Program-made: the position numbers and the translations under genes
Source of the DNA: Sorangium cellulosum So0157-2
GTDB taxonomy: Bacteria > Myxococcota_A > Polyangia > Polyangiales > Polyangiaceae
DNA length: 64,000 nt
Direction of reading: 5' to 3'
NCBI RefSeq assembly: GCF_000418325.1
Contig: NC_021658.1
Span: 13,558,501 to 13,622,500 of the forward strand
In this document: piece by piece, positions 8,270 through 17,410 of the stretch
Layout of the letters: every line of letters begins with the position of its first letter
Numbering within the stretch: the stretch's first letter is position 1
Notes under the pieces: model-generated
Told to the model about the DNA's origin: nothing
Databases searched by the model: none
Seen by the model: the letters and a program-made list of their open reading frames with translations, nothing else

Positions 8270-8376
8270 GGCGAAGGATACAGGCCCTACCCTACCAGAA
8301 GTGCGCGGCCTGCAAACATAAAGGCCGAGGGGCGCGGCCGCGCGCGGCGAGGCAGGGCACAGCGCGCGCGGTGGCG

Positions 8377-8412
8377 GCGGCGCCCCGCCGCGCTCGAGCG
8401 CTGGGGCGCCGC
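8377..8412 (-). terminator. GC hairpin downstream of aspS
   Basis: GCGGCGCCCC (8377-8386) pairs perfectly with GGGGCGCCGC (8403-8412). The 16-nt loop holds a 12-bp palindrome, GCGCTCGAGCGC. It lies 48-83 nt beyond the aspS stop. No U-tract follows, so termination by it is uncertain. Confidence 0.4.
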
Positions 8413-8459
8413 GGTCGAGCCGTCCGATCGCGATCGCGCGCGCGCCCCCCGGCCCGGCA

Positions 8460-10406
8460 TCAGGCGCCGGCGCTGCCGGTGCCCGCCGCGCCCGGTCGGG
8501 CGTCCGCGGGCGCGACCGTCTTCACGTGCAGCTCGGCGAGCTGCGCGCCGTCGACGGCCACGGGCGCGCCGGTCATCTGGTCCGTGCCCTGGTTGGTCTT
8601 CGGGAACGGGATGACGTCGCGCAGCGTCGGCGCGCCGCTGAGCAGCATCGAGAGCCGGTCCATGCCGAGCGCGATCCCGCCGTGCGGCGGCGCGCCGCTG
8701 CGGAGCGCGTCGAGGAGGAACCCGAACTTGTCGCGCGCGTCGCCCTCGTCGATGCCCAGCGTCTTGAAGACGCGCGCCTGCACCTCGGGATCGTGCAGCC
8801 GGATCGAGCCGCCGCCGATCTCGAACCCGTTCAGCACGAGATCGTAACGGTAGCACTCGACGCGCGCCGGATCGGTCTCGAGGAGCGGCACGTGCTCGTC
8901 GATCGGCCGCGTGAACGCGTGGTGCGCGGCGGCCCAGCGCCCCGTGTCCTCGTCGAACTCGAACAGGGGTGGGTTCGTCACCCAGAGGAACCGCCACTGG
9001 TCGCCATGCCCGTACTCCGGGATGAGCCCCATCTTCTTGGCGACGTCGATGCGGAGCTTCGCCATGACCGTGTGCACCACGGCCTCCTTGCCGAACTGGA
9101 AGCAGAGGATGTCGCCGGGCTTTGCGCCGAGCGCCTCGTTCAGCTTCTGCCGGAGCTCCGGCGTGATCGACTTCGTGAGGGGCGACTGCGTCCAGGAGCC
9201 GTCCTCGGCGAGCTTGGCGCGCGCGAGCCCCCGGAAGCCCTTCACGTCGCGGAGCCCCTTCTCGAGGTCCTCGGTCTGCTGGCGCGAGAGGTTGGCGCTC
9301 GCCGGGATCACGAGCCCCTTCACGATCTCGGCCGGCAGGTCGCGCCGCAGCTTGCCGGACCGGTACTTCTCGGCGAGCTCCACCCAGAACGGCACCCCGC
9401 CGCCGCCGTGCTCGATGATGATGTCGGTGAGGTCGGTGTGCTCGATCCCGAAGCGGAGGTCGGGCTTGTCGTTGCCGAAGCGGCGCATCGACTCGGCGTA
9501 CGGCATGCGCGGGAAGCGGCCGGTCGGGTAGAGCTCGGTGAGGTCCTTGCCGAGGGCGGCCTTGAACAACGCGAAGACGAGCCCCTCGATCAGCCCGAAG
9601 ACGTCGTCCTGGTTCACGAACGACAGCTCGACGTCGATCTGGGTGAACTCCGGCTGCCGGTCGATGCGCAGGTCCTCGTCCCGGAAGCACTTCACGATCT
9701 GGAAGTACCGGTCGAAGCCGGCGACCATGAAGAGCTGCTTGTAGAGCTGCGGGCTCTCGGCGAGCGCGTAGAACTTGCCGGCCGAGATCCGCGACGGGAC
9801 GAGGAAGTTGCGCGCGCCGCCCGGCGTGTACTTCACGAGGAACGGCGTCTCGAGCTCGAGGCAGCCCTGGTCCGACAGGTAGTTCCGCGTCGCCCGGTTG
9901 ATCTCGTGGCGCATCCGCAGCGTCCGCTGGAGCGGGGTCCGGCGCAGGTCGAGGTACCGGTGCTGGAGGCGGATCTCCTCCCGCGTCTCGATCTCGTCCG
10001 CGATCTCGAACGGCGGCGTCTCGGCCCTGTTGAAGATCGTCGCCTCGGCGACCCAGACCTCGATGGCACCGGTGTCGATCTTGTCGTTCACGTTGCCTTC
10101 ACGGCTCACCACGACGCCACGGATGCCGACGACCCACTCGGACCGGGCCCGCTCGGCGGCGGCGTGGGCGTCGACGAGGCCCTTCTCCTCCGCCTTCACG
10201 CCGTACTTCGTGATCGCTCCGAGGTAGCTGCGATCGAAGACGATCTGCGTCACGCCGGTGCGGTCGCGGAGGTCGATGAAGATGCAGCCGCCGTGATCGC
10301 GGCGCCGCGCGACCCAGCCGAACAGCACGACCTCCTTGCCAATGTCCGCCTCGCGCAGATCGCCGCAGCGGTGCGTCCTCTTGAGCTCATCGATGAAACG
10401 GGACAC
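8460..10406 (-). CDS. aspS: Aspartyl-tRNA synthetase
   Basis: A cytoplasmic class II synthetase of 648 aa that charges tRNA-Asp (possibly also tRNA-Asn). In order it has an N-terminal OB-fold anticodon domain (VVLFGWVARRRDHGG), the catalytic core with motif 2 (FRDEDLRIDRQPEFTQIDVE), the bacterial GAD insertion, and motif 3 (LGMDRLSMLLSG, then DVIPFPK). The GTG start at 10406 follows GGAGGT by 6-7 bases and fits the family N-terminus; upstream in-frame codons are Arg/Pro-rich and unlikely to be translated. The length is slightly above the usual ~590 because of an Ala/Gly-rich tail. It is divergent from the DUF2723 gene. Confidence 0.96.
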   Translation of the reverse strand: MSRFIDELKRTHRCGDLREADIGKEVVLFGWVARRRDHGGCIFIDLRDRTGVTQIVFDRSYLGAITKYGVKAEEKGLVDAHAAAERARSEWVVGIRGVVVSREGNVNDKIDTGAIEVWVAEATIFNRAETPPFEIADEIETREEIRLQHRYLDLRRTPLQRTLRMRHEINRATRNYLSDQGCLELETPFLVKYTPGGARNFLVPSRISAGKFYALAESPQLYKQLFMVAGFDRYFQIVKCFRDEDLRIDRQPEFTQIDVELSFVNQDDVFGLIEGLVFALFKAALGKDLTELYPTGRFPRMPYAESMRRFGNDKPDLRFGIEHTDLTDIIIEHGGGGVPFWVELAEKYRSGKLRRDLPAEIVKGLVIPASANLSRQQTEDLEKGLRDVKGFRGLARAKLAEDGSWTQSPLTKSITPELRQKLNEALGAKPGDILCFQFGKEAVVHTVMAKLRIDVAKKMGLIPEYGHGDQWRFLWVTNPPLFEFDEDTGRWAAAHHAFTRPIDEHVPLLETDPARVECYRYDLVLNGFEIGGGSIRLHDPEVQARVFKTLGIDEGDARDKFGFLLDALRSGAPPHGGIALGMDRLSMLLSGAPTLRDVIPFPKTNQGTDQMTGAPVAVDGAQLAELHVKTVAPADARPGAAGTGSAGA

Positions 10407-10583
10407 GAGCCGACCTCCGAATTTCCGTGGGAGGGGCGACTGTAGCCCAGGTCGCCGCTCACCGCCTCTCCGGATGATCGCGCCCCGCGCGCGGGGATCG
10501 ACCCCGCGCGCCGCCGCCGGGGGCGCGGCCGGGTCGCGCGCCGGAACTTGGCCCGCCCGCGGCCGATCTGGCATGGCCGCCCG

Positions 10584-12559
10584 GTGAGCTCCGAAGAGAA
10601 ACGCTGCTGGCTCGATCGGTCGCTCGCCTTCCTGTCGGCCGCGCTGCCCTTCGGGCTCTCGCTGGCCCGCGCCGCCTCGTCAGGGCAATGGCGAGAAGAT
10701 CTCACGGCCGTCCGCGACCTCGGCCTCGTCGCGGTCGGCGTCGGCGGCGGCCTCTCGACCGCGGTCTCGCAGGCGCTGAGCCTGCTCCCGCTGGGCTCGC
10801 GCACCTTCCGCACCGCCCTCGGGTCGGCGCTCGCGCTCGCGCTCGCGTCGCGCCTGCTCTACGAGATGGTTCGCCGGCTCCTCCTGGAGTCCGCGCGGCC
10901 GGCGCCCCTCCCCGGGCTGTCGCTCCTCCGCAGGCTCCTCGGCGGCGCCGCCGAGGCGATCCCGGAGGAGCGACAGCCCGGGGAGGGGCGCCGGCCGCGC
11001 GGACTCCAGGAGGAGCCGGCCGTTGTCCGAGCCGGCGGCTCGCCGCCGCGCTGTCGTCGATCGCCGTCCTCACGGCGGCGCTGTCGCCGACCTGGCAGCG
11101 GGAGGCGACGGTCGGCGGCGGCGCCATGCTCGCCACCTGCTGCGCGCTCGTGGCCATCGCGCTCGCGTCGATCTGCGCCGAGCAGGCGCGGCACGCGGGG
11201 CGCGCGTGGATCGCGCTCGGCGCGGTCCTCGGGGCCACGTTCGCCGAGAGCCCTCCCGCCGGCCTCGCGGCGATGGCGGCGTCGCTCGCGATGCTCCTCG
11301 CCCGCCGGGGCCTCGGCGAGGGTGCGGCGGCCGCGGGCCCGCCCCGGCGCCTGCTCGGCGCGGCCGCTGGCGCGGGCGCGCTCACGGCCGCGCTCCTCCT
11401 CGCGCCGCTCGTGCTCCGGCCGCTCGCGCCGCGCGCGTGGGCCGACATCGGCCGCGCGCTCACGGCCGGGAGCCTCGCCGCCGCCGACGTCGCGAGCGCG
11501 CGCACCACGGCGCTCGCCGCGTGGAGCCGCGAGATCGGCGTCGTCTCCCTCCTCATCGCCGCGGCCGGCCTCGCGCTCTCGCTCCTGCGCCCGCGCGCGC
11601 GGTGGCTGGTCGCGCCGTTCCTCGTGCTGCTCGCGCTCGACACCCTCCTGCCCGCGCGCGCGGCCGGCGTGCTCTCCGCGGATCCGCTCACCCCCCTGCG
11701 GTCGCTCGCGGTCGCGGCGATCGCCGTCGGCTCGGCGCTCGGGGCGCACGCCGCCGTCCGGGCGCTGCTCGACACGCGCGTGCCGTTCTCGCGGAGCGGC
11801 GCGGTGCTGCTCGTCGTCTTCCAGCTGACGCTGGTCGCGCTGACGAGCGAGGAGGCCGGCTTCGCCGCCGACCGGAGCGAGCAGACGGCCGCCGAGGTCT
11901 GGACCGACGAGGCGTACGGCAGCCTCGATCCGAGCTCCGCCATCCTCGTGCGCTCGCCGGCGATCGCGTGGCGGGTCTGGGCGGCGCGGATCACGCGCGG
12001 CGAGCGGCCGGATGTCCTCGTGGTCCCGATCCCGCTGCTCGATCGCGGCCAGGTCGCGGCGAGCCTGCTCGCCGAGGAGCGCAAGCTCGCGCCGCTCCTG
12101 CGCGACTTCGCGCTCGCGGGCGAGCCCAGCGAGTTCGCGCTCTCCACGCTGGCCGACGTCCGGCCCCTCTACGTGGAGCTCGATCCGCGCTGGTCGAAGA
12201 GCCTCCTCGGCCACCTGAACGTCGCCGGGATCTGGCTCGAGTACGCCCCGCAGCCGCTCGGCCCCTCCGATCGCAAGCTGGCGACCGCGCAGTCGATCGT
12301 GCCGATCAAGCGCGTGCTGGAGGCGCTCTCGGCCGCCGCGGTGCCGGACACGTCGACGGCGGCGGTCCTCGCGTCCACGATGCGAGGCCAGTCGAACGTC
12401 GTCGGCCTGCTGGGCGAGCGCGTCGTGGCGCAGTCGTTCGTGGACCGGCTGGGCGAGCTCGCGGCCGAGGACCCGTTCGTCTCCGGCGGCCCGACCCGCC
12501 GCGCCGTCACCGGCATCCGCCAGGCGTTCATCGCGAAGCGCCCCGTGCGGCGCCGCTGA
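10584..12559 (+). pseudogene. DUF2723-like membrane protein, frame broken at an inverted repeat
   Basis: The first part (GTG at 10584 to about 10990, one frame) encodes a basic start, a helix at FLSAALPFGLSL and further hydrophobic segments to ASRLLYEMVRRLL. From about 11020 to 12559 the coding signal lies in another frame: several helices, then a soluble C-terminal half with ILVRSPAIAWRVWAARITRG and RPDVLVVPIPLL, typical of DUF2723 proteins, which are multi-helix relatives of lipid-linked glycosyltransferases. The two frames differ at a perfect 58-bp inverted repeat (10873-11020). Deleting one arm plus the loop (90 nt) would not restore the frame, so a further indel is needed. It may be a true pseudogene, two separately translated parts, or a sequence error at the palindrome. 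Confidence 0.7.
10873..11020. repeat. Perfect 58-bp inverted repeat with nested palindrome inside a coding region
   Basis: The left arm 10873-10930 is the exact reverse complement of 10963-11020. The 32-nt centre (10931-10962) contains a 20-bp palindrome, CCTCGGCGGCGCCGCCGAGG. On single strands the whole 148 nt could fold into one long hairpin or a cruciform. It coincides with the frame change in the DUF2723-like gene. A template-switch copy-back event during replication is the simplest origin. Confidence 0.95.
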
Positions 12560-12614
12560 GCTGGCGGCCGAACGGCGCTGCGCGGCGCGCGCCGCTCGCC
12601 GCCCGGGCCCGCGA

Positions 12615-14789
12615 TCAGGGCGACGCGTGGAGCCCGGCGTCGCTCGCCATGAGCGCGCGGCGATCGGCCGAGCGCAGCGCCTTGACGCGTCGCTCGAAGT
12701 CGCGGCTGTCGTCCTCGGTGAGCTGCGCCCCGCCGAAGCGGGCGCGCAGGTAGACCTGCGTGAGCTGCAGGATCTCGCGCGCCAGCGGGTGGTCCGCGTG
12801 CTCCAGCGCCTCGGCGTGGCGCAGCGGCGGCATGCTGGGCGGGCGCGGCACGCCCTGCGCGAGCATGGCGGCCTCCAGGCTCTCGTAGAGCGCGGTCGCC
12901 AGGATCGCGCTCGGGGTGCGCCCCCCGTCGGCGCGCGACTCGTCGCGCCCGCGGCGCCCGCGGCGGAATCGCCAGTAGAGCAGGCCGCCGCCCAGCGCGA
13001 GCGCGACGGCGGCGACGGCGAGGATCCGCGGGCGCGACAGCGCGACGTCGCCGCTCGAGCCGGACCTCCGGTAGCGCGACGTGAGCGTCTGGAGCAGGCT
13101 CACCTGCTGGTTCAGATCGTAGCCGACGATGTGCCTGTCCCAGCGCTGGCTCGTCGCCTCGATGAAGTCGCGGAGGTACGCCCAGACCCCGACCAGCTCG
13201 CTCTTCGGCGCCGCGTCGGCCGGCGGCGTCGGATCGAACGTCTGCCACCCCTCGCCGTCGAGGAACACCTCGACCCACGAGTGGGCGTCGCCCTGGCGCA
13301 CGGCGTAGAACCGGCCGAAGCGGTTGTAGGTGCCGCCGACGAAGCCGGTCACGTTGCGCGTCGGCACCTCCACCGCGCGCAGCAGGATCGCCATCGCCGT
13401 CGAGTAGAACTCGCAGTGCCCGCGCTTCGACTCGAACAGGAAGTGATCGAGCGGCTGCGGGTCCGCCCCCGACGGCGACGCGAGGTCGTACCGGTACTCC
13501 GTGCGCAGGCGATCCTGGACCGCGCGCGCGCGGTCGGCCGGGCGCTCCAGGCCCTGCGTCCATTGCTGCGCGAGCTCGACGACGCGCGGCGGCAGATCCT
13601 TCGGCAGCTCCAGGTAGCGCCGCCGCTCGCCCGCCGGCATGCGCTGGAACGTCGGCGACCGCTTGCGCGACAGGAACACGTCGTAGACGAGCCCGCGGTC
13701 GTCGAGGGGCTGGTACCGGAACTCTCCCTCGGGCCCGCGGTGGGCCATCGTGTGCGCGTCGACGCCGAGCTGCCCGCGGCTCTTGAACCGGAGCCCCGTC
13801 GCGCTCGGCGGGATGAAGATCACGGGCGGATCGATCGGCTCGAGGTCGATGCGCATCACCGGATCGACCGACGGATCCGGGTACCGCTCGATCGGCACGA
13901 GCCCCCCGTCGCTCTCGGTCGGGCGCTTGAACGCCTCGCTCTGGGTCCAGGTGCGGCCGTCGTACGCGTCGAGCGCGGTGCCGCGCAGGTGCATGGTGAG
14001 GCGCGGCGGCGGCGGCTCCGGGAGGTCGGGGATCTCGACGCGCATCGCCAGCTTGGGATCGCTGCGCAGCACGCCGACCGCGCCCAGGTCGACCTTGCCC
14101 GAGAAGCCGATCATCCGCCCCGTGTGGCCGCGGTTCAGGAGGAGCAGCGAGAGGCCGACGCGCGGAAAGATGACGAACAGGAGCGCGGTGAAGACGAAGA
14201 TCGGGATCGAGAGCAGGCAGGTGACGGCGAGGAACGAGCGCCCGACGACCCGCCTGGAGCGCAGGATGCGCGGCACGTCCACGGGCAGCCCGGTACGGTC
14301 GCGCGCCCCCTGCCGGTAGTTGCCCTCGACCTCGCGCCTGAGGTGGCTGAGCACGAGGGCGCCGGGCGCGACGACGAGCACGCCGAGGAAGCACAGCCCG
14401 TAGCCGAGGCCGCCGCCGAGGACGGTCCCGGCGATGAGGTGCAGGAGCGCGAGCACGATGACCTGCTGGTCGTGCGCCGCGCCCTTCCGCGTCGCGAGCC
14501 GGATGATCTGCAGCGCCGCGGCGAACTCCACGAGCACGTCGAGCACGCTCGCGTCGGTCGCGACGATGCGGACCACCTGGACGGCGATGACGACCAGGAG
14601 GACGCCGGTGTCGAGGTGGCGGAGCGCCGGGTGCCGCTGCCAGGACTCGCGCACGACGAGCGCGAGCGCGAGGCCGACGAGGATGGCCCAGCTCACGTAG
14701 CGGTTGAACTGCCCGCTGGCGACGAGGGCGATGACGCCGAGCGCCGCGAGCGCGTCGGTCATGACCCGATGCACCATCCCGAATCTCAT
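12615..14789 (-). CDS. TgpA-like membrane transglutaminase (DUF3488 and transglutaminase core)
   Basis: A 724-aa inner-membrane protein. The first ~200 residues form about six helices, followed by a large periplasmic part. The transglutaminase-like core has the triad Cys459 (KRGHCEFYSTAMAILLR), His503 (GDAHSWVEVFL) and Asp519 (FDPTPP). One more helix (AVAAVALALGGGLLYWRF) precedes a cytoplasmic tail. The ATG at 14789 overlaps the DUF58 stop as ATGA, so the two are coupled. The MoxR-DUF58-TgpA trio is widely conserved. TgpA is essential in Pseudomonas aeruginosa, but its substrate is not settled. Confidence 0.9.
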   Translation of the reverse strand: MRFGMVHRVMTDALAALGVIALVASGQFNRYVSWAILVGLALALVVRESWQRHPALRHLDTGVLLVVIAVQVVRIVATDASVLDVLVEFAAALQIIRLATRKGAAHDQQVIVLALLHLIAGTVLGGGLGYGLCFLGVLVVAPGALVLSHLRREVEGNYRQGARDRTGLPVDVPRILRSRRVVGRSFLAVTCLLSIPIFVFTALLFVIFPRVGLSLLLLNRGHTGRMIGFSGKVDLGAVGVLRSDPKLAMRVEIPDLPEPPPPRLTMHLRGTALDAYDGRTWTQSEAFKRPTESDGGLVPIERYPDPSVDPVMRIDLEPIDPPVIFIPPSATGLRFKSRGQLGVDAHTMAHRGPEGEFRYQPLDDRGLVYDVFLSRKRSPTFQRMPAGERRRYLELPKDLPPRVVELAQQWTQGLERPADRARAVQDRLRTEYRYDLASPSGADPQPLDHFLFESKRGHCEFYSTAMAILLRAVEVPTRNVTGFVGGTYNRFGRFYAVRQGDAHSWVEVFLDGEGWQTFDPTPPADAAPKSELVGVWAYLRDFIEATSQRWDRHIVGYDLNQQVSLLQTLTSRYRRSGSSGDVALSRPRILAVAAVALALGGGLLYWRFRRGRRGRDESRADGGRTPSAILATALYESLEAAMLAQGVPRPPSMPPLRHAEALEHADHPLAREILQLTQVYLRARFGGAQLTEDDSRDFERRVKALRSADRRALMASDAGLHASP

Positions 14790-16018
14790 GAAGCGGTCCT
14801 CGGCGTGCTCGTGCGGCGCTCGCCGCTCGTGGGCCCCGGGCTGGAGACCTGCCGCGCGGACGCCCGAGCGGCGCGCGCTTCGCCGAGCTCCGGCAACCGC
14901 CCCTCGTCCACCGCCTCGAGCAGCGCCAGGAACCGGAGGATCGCGTCGGAGCCGATGTTGCGGTCGCCGCGCACCCGCTCGCCCAGCGTCGTCGCGACGA
15001 CCACGGCGTCGCCGCGCTTGATGTGGGCGACCGCGCGCGAGGCCGCCTCGCGGATCCTGCGCTCGAAGGCCTGCGCGAACCCGTCGCCTTCGCCGGCGGG
15101 GCGCACCGCGTCGACGACGATCCGCACGTCGGGCCGCGTCTCCCGGGTGCGCTCGCGCAGCACCAGCTGGTCGCGCATCGTGCTCTTCTTCCAGTAGATG
15201 TCGCGCGGATCGTCGCCTTCGCGCATCGGCCGCAGCCCGAACGTCTCGTCGCCGCCGCCGCGCCCGCTGAGGCTCGCGCCGCCCTCGCGCCGCCCCGCGT
15301 CCTCGACCGGGAGCCGCACCGGATCGACGGCGGGGTAGATGATGAGATCCCCCTCGGCCTCGACCTCGCGCGATTTCTCGAACAGCCCGAAGGGGAAGCG
15401 GGTCGCGATGCGGAACCCGGTGTGCCGGTCGCGGCCGCGCTTCGCCGGCGTCCGCCGGTAGGCGGCCACCTGCGCGCTGGAGGGGCTGATCTTCAGGAAG
15501 AAGCAGCGCTTGTCGGCCGGCTGACCGGCGCGCAGGTCCTCGACCTCGATCGCGTACGACGGCACGCGCTTCTTGTGGTTGTAGACCTCGATCTCGACGA
15601 GGTGCGCCCGGCCCACCTGGGCGCGGGCCGGGAGCCGCCGGGTCACGGTGAGGTGTCGGAGCGACAGGTCGCTCATCACGCCGGAGACGACGATCAGCGA
15701 CAGCAGCATCCCGAGCAGCAGGTAGAGGAGGTTGTTGCCCGTGTTGATCGCCGCGAAGCCGACGCCCAGCGTGATCCCGAGGTAGTACTTCCCCTCCCGG
15801 GTGAATTTGAGCTTCCGGGGCGGCCGCAGGGCCAGCAGGACCTTCGTCCATGAAGCCGCCTGCTCCCCGCGTGAGGGCAAGAGCGGGCGCTGCTCGATCG
15901 GGGGCCGCTCGCGCTTCAGGCGGCTCGGCCGGATCGCGCTGCGCGCGGCCCCGCCTTCGCGCTCGGCGCCGCGGGAGCTGCCGCTGAGAGATCCCCGCTC
16001 CCGGTCCTCTGCGCCCAT
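14786..16018 (-). CDS. DUF58 domain protein, partner of MoxR
   Basis: A 410-aa membrane-anchored protein. About 85 polar residues precede two adjacent helices (YYLGITLGVGFAAINTGNNL and LLYLLLGMLLSLIVVSG), then a long soluble region. The DUF58 signature is GLRPMREGDDPRDIYWKKST, followed by a VWA-like segment (DVRIVVDAV). The start at 16018 was chosen because AGGGGG lies just upstream and the moxR stop is only 7 nt away. DUF58 proteins work with MoxR ATPases, probably in assembling or activating envelope complexes. It sits between moxR and the transglutaminase gene in one operon. Confidence 0.88.
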   Translation of the reverse strand: MGAEDRERGSLSGSSRGAEREGGAARSAIRPSRLKRERPPIEQRPLLPSRGEQAASWTKVLLALRPPRKLKFTREGKYYLGITLGVGFAAINTGNNLLYLLLGMLLSLIVVSGVMSDLSLRHLTVTRRLPARAQVGRAHLVEIEVYNHKKRVPSYAIEVEDLRAGQPADKRCFFLKISPSSAQVAAYRRTPAKRGRDRHTGFRIATRFPFGLFEKSREVEAEGDLIIYPAVDPVRLPVEDAGRREGGASLSGRGGGDETFGLRPMREGDDPRDIYWKKSTMRDQLVLRERTRETRPDVRIVVDAVRPAGEGDGFAQAFERRIREAASRAVAHIKRGDAVVVATTLGERVRGDRNIGSDAILRFLALLEAVDEGRLPELGEARAARASARQVSSPGPTSGERRTSTPRTAS

Positions 16019-16025
16019 CGCCCCC

Positions 16026-16991
16026 TCAGAGCGGGACCGGCACCCGCGCCACGAGATCGCGCACCGCCGCCTCGCATTCGTCGCGGGTCGGCATGTAGCC
16101 CTCGGCGTGGGCCGAGAGCCGGACGCGGTGCGCCAGCACGGCGACCGCGAGGTCATGGATGTCGTCCGCGATACAGTACGACCGGCCGTAGAGGACGGCG
16201 CGCCCCCGGGCCGCGCGCGCCAGGTTCATGCCGGCGCGCGGCGAGGCGCCCAGCGAGAGGGTCGGGCTCGAGCGCGTGGCCGCGAGCACCGCCTGCAGGT
16301 AGGTCGCGAGCGACGAGTCGAGCTCGACGCGATCGACCTCGCGCTGCAGCGCCACGAGCTGCGCGGGATCGATGACCTGCGGCACGTTCCGCGCGCGATC
16401 GGGCTCGCCGCCCTGGAGGAGCAGCCGCATCTCCACCTGGGGCGGCGGGTACCCGATCCGGATCCGCACCATGAACCGGTCGAGCTGCGACTCCGGCAGG
16501 GGAAAGGTGCCGGCGAAATCCTGCGGGTTCTGGGTCGCGAGCACGAAGAACGGCTCCGGCAGCGGCGTCGCCGTCCCCTCGATGGACACCTGCCCCTCGT
16601 TCATCGCCTCGAGCAGCGCCGACTGGGTCCGCGGGCTCGCCCGGTTGATCTCGTCGGCGAGCAGGACGTTCGCGAAGATCGGCCCCTGGCGGAACACGAA
16701 CTGCCCGAGCCGCTGGTCGAAGACGCTCACCCCGAGGACGTCGCTCGGCAGGAGATCGCTGGTGAACTGAACGCGACGGAGCTCGCCCCCTACGGCCTTC
16801 GCCAGCGCTCGCGCCAGCGTCGTCTTGCCGACGCCGGGCACGTCCTCGATGAGGACATGGCCCCGGGCGAGCAGCGCGATGAGCGCCAGCTCGACCGCCT
16901 CTGGCTTCCCTTCGAGGGCCTGCTCCACGGCAGAGCGAAGCTTCAGAAGAAGTGGCGAAGCTTCACGCGCGACCGAGAGCGCTGATGTCAT
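16026..16991 (-). CDS. MoxR family AAA+ ATPase
   Basis: A 321-aa cytoplasmic ATPase. Walker A is PGVGKTT at about residues 52-58, Walker B is VLLADEIN, and sensor 1 is VLATQNP; the AAA lid follows with the MoxR-typical SPRAGMNLARAARGRA. MoxR proteins act as chaperone-like ATPases on VWA/DUF58 partners, and the partner gene follows 7 nt downstream. The ATG at 16991 opens the recognisable family N-terminus. It has no strong Shine-Dalgarno, and an overlapping GTG three bases earlier is an alternative. It is the first gene of the three-gene operon. Confidence 0.93.
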   Translation of the reverse strand: MTSALSVAREASPLLLKLRSAVEQALEGKPEAVELALIALLARGHVLIEDVPGVGKTTLARALAKAVGGELRRVQFTSDLLPSDVLGVSVFDQRLGQFVFRQGPIFANVLLADEINRASPRTQSALLEAMNEGQVSIEGTATPLPEPFFVLATQNPQDFAGTFPLPESQLDRFMVRIRIGYPPPQVEMRLLLQGGEPDRARNVPQVIDPAQLVALQREVDRVELDSSLATYLQAVLAATRSSPTLSLGASPRAGMNLARAARGRAVLYGRSYCIADDIHDLAVAVLAHRVRLSAHAEGYMPTRDECEAAVRDLVARVPVPL

Positions 16992-17410
16992 CACGGGCGA
17001 TGGTAGCACGAGGTTACGGCCAGCCTGCGGGGATGCGCATTTTGCGTTCCACAAGCCGGGGCGGCCGGTGCGAACGCGGATTCGCGACGTGCGCCGCCGG
17101 GCCGCGAGCCCGCGTGCGCTGCGCCACGTTCTCCCAGGCGCGTCGGCTGGCTCCCGGGGCGCTCGGCCTGTCGCCGCCGCTCGGTTCCGGCAGTCCCGAG
17201 CGTCCACGTTCCTGCTCTTTTGCCTGCCGCGGAATGGCCGTGACCGGTGCTCCCGGGTATGCTCCGGCCGCCGTGACCGCCCCGGGTCCTCTCTTTCGCC
17301 ACAGTGCCCCCGCCTTGCCTGCCCAGGAGGCGCCGGGCGCCGATGCTCGCCGGGACGCCGGCGCGCTGGACAACCCTGCGCCGGCCGAGCAGGGCGGCTC
17401 ACCCGCCGCG
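16992..17410. other. Divergent intergenic region between moxR and the prenyltransferase gene
   Basis: It should hold the promoters of both transcription units. A relatively AT-rich patch (GCGCATTTTGCGTTCC, about 17036-17051) is the best promoter-like sequence; no convincing -35/-10 pair was seen. The prenyltransferase frame is open through the right half, with an in-frame ATG at 17234, so part may be coding. Confidence 0.4.

Noticed and set aside
10688..11020. Alternative start of the DUF2723 gene in the second frame
   Set aside because: The translated region is almost only Arg, Pro, Ala and Gly, while the other frame gives proper hydrophobic helices, so the second frame is not coding before the inverted repeat.
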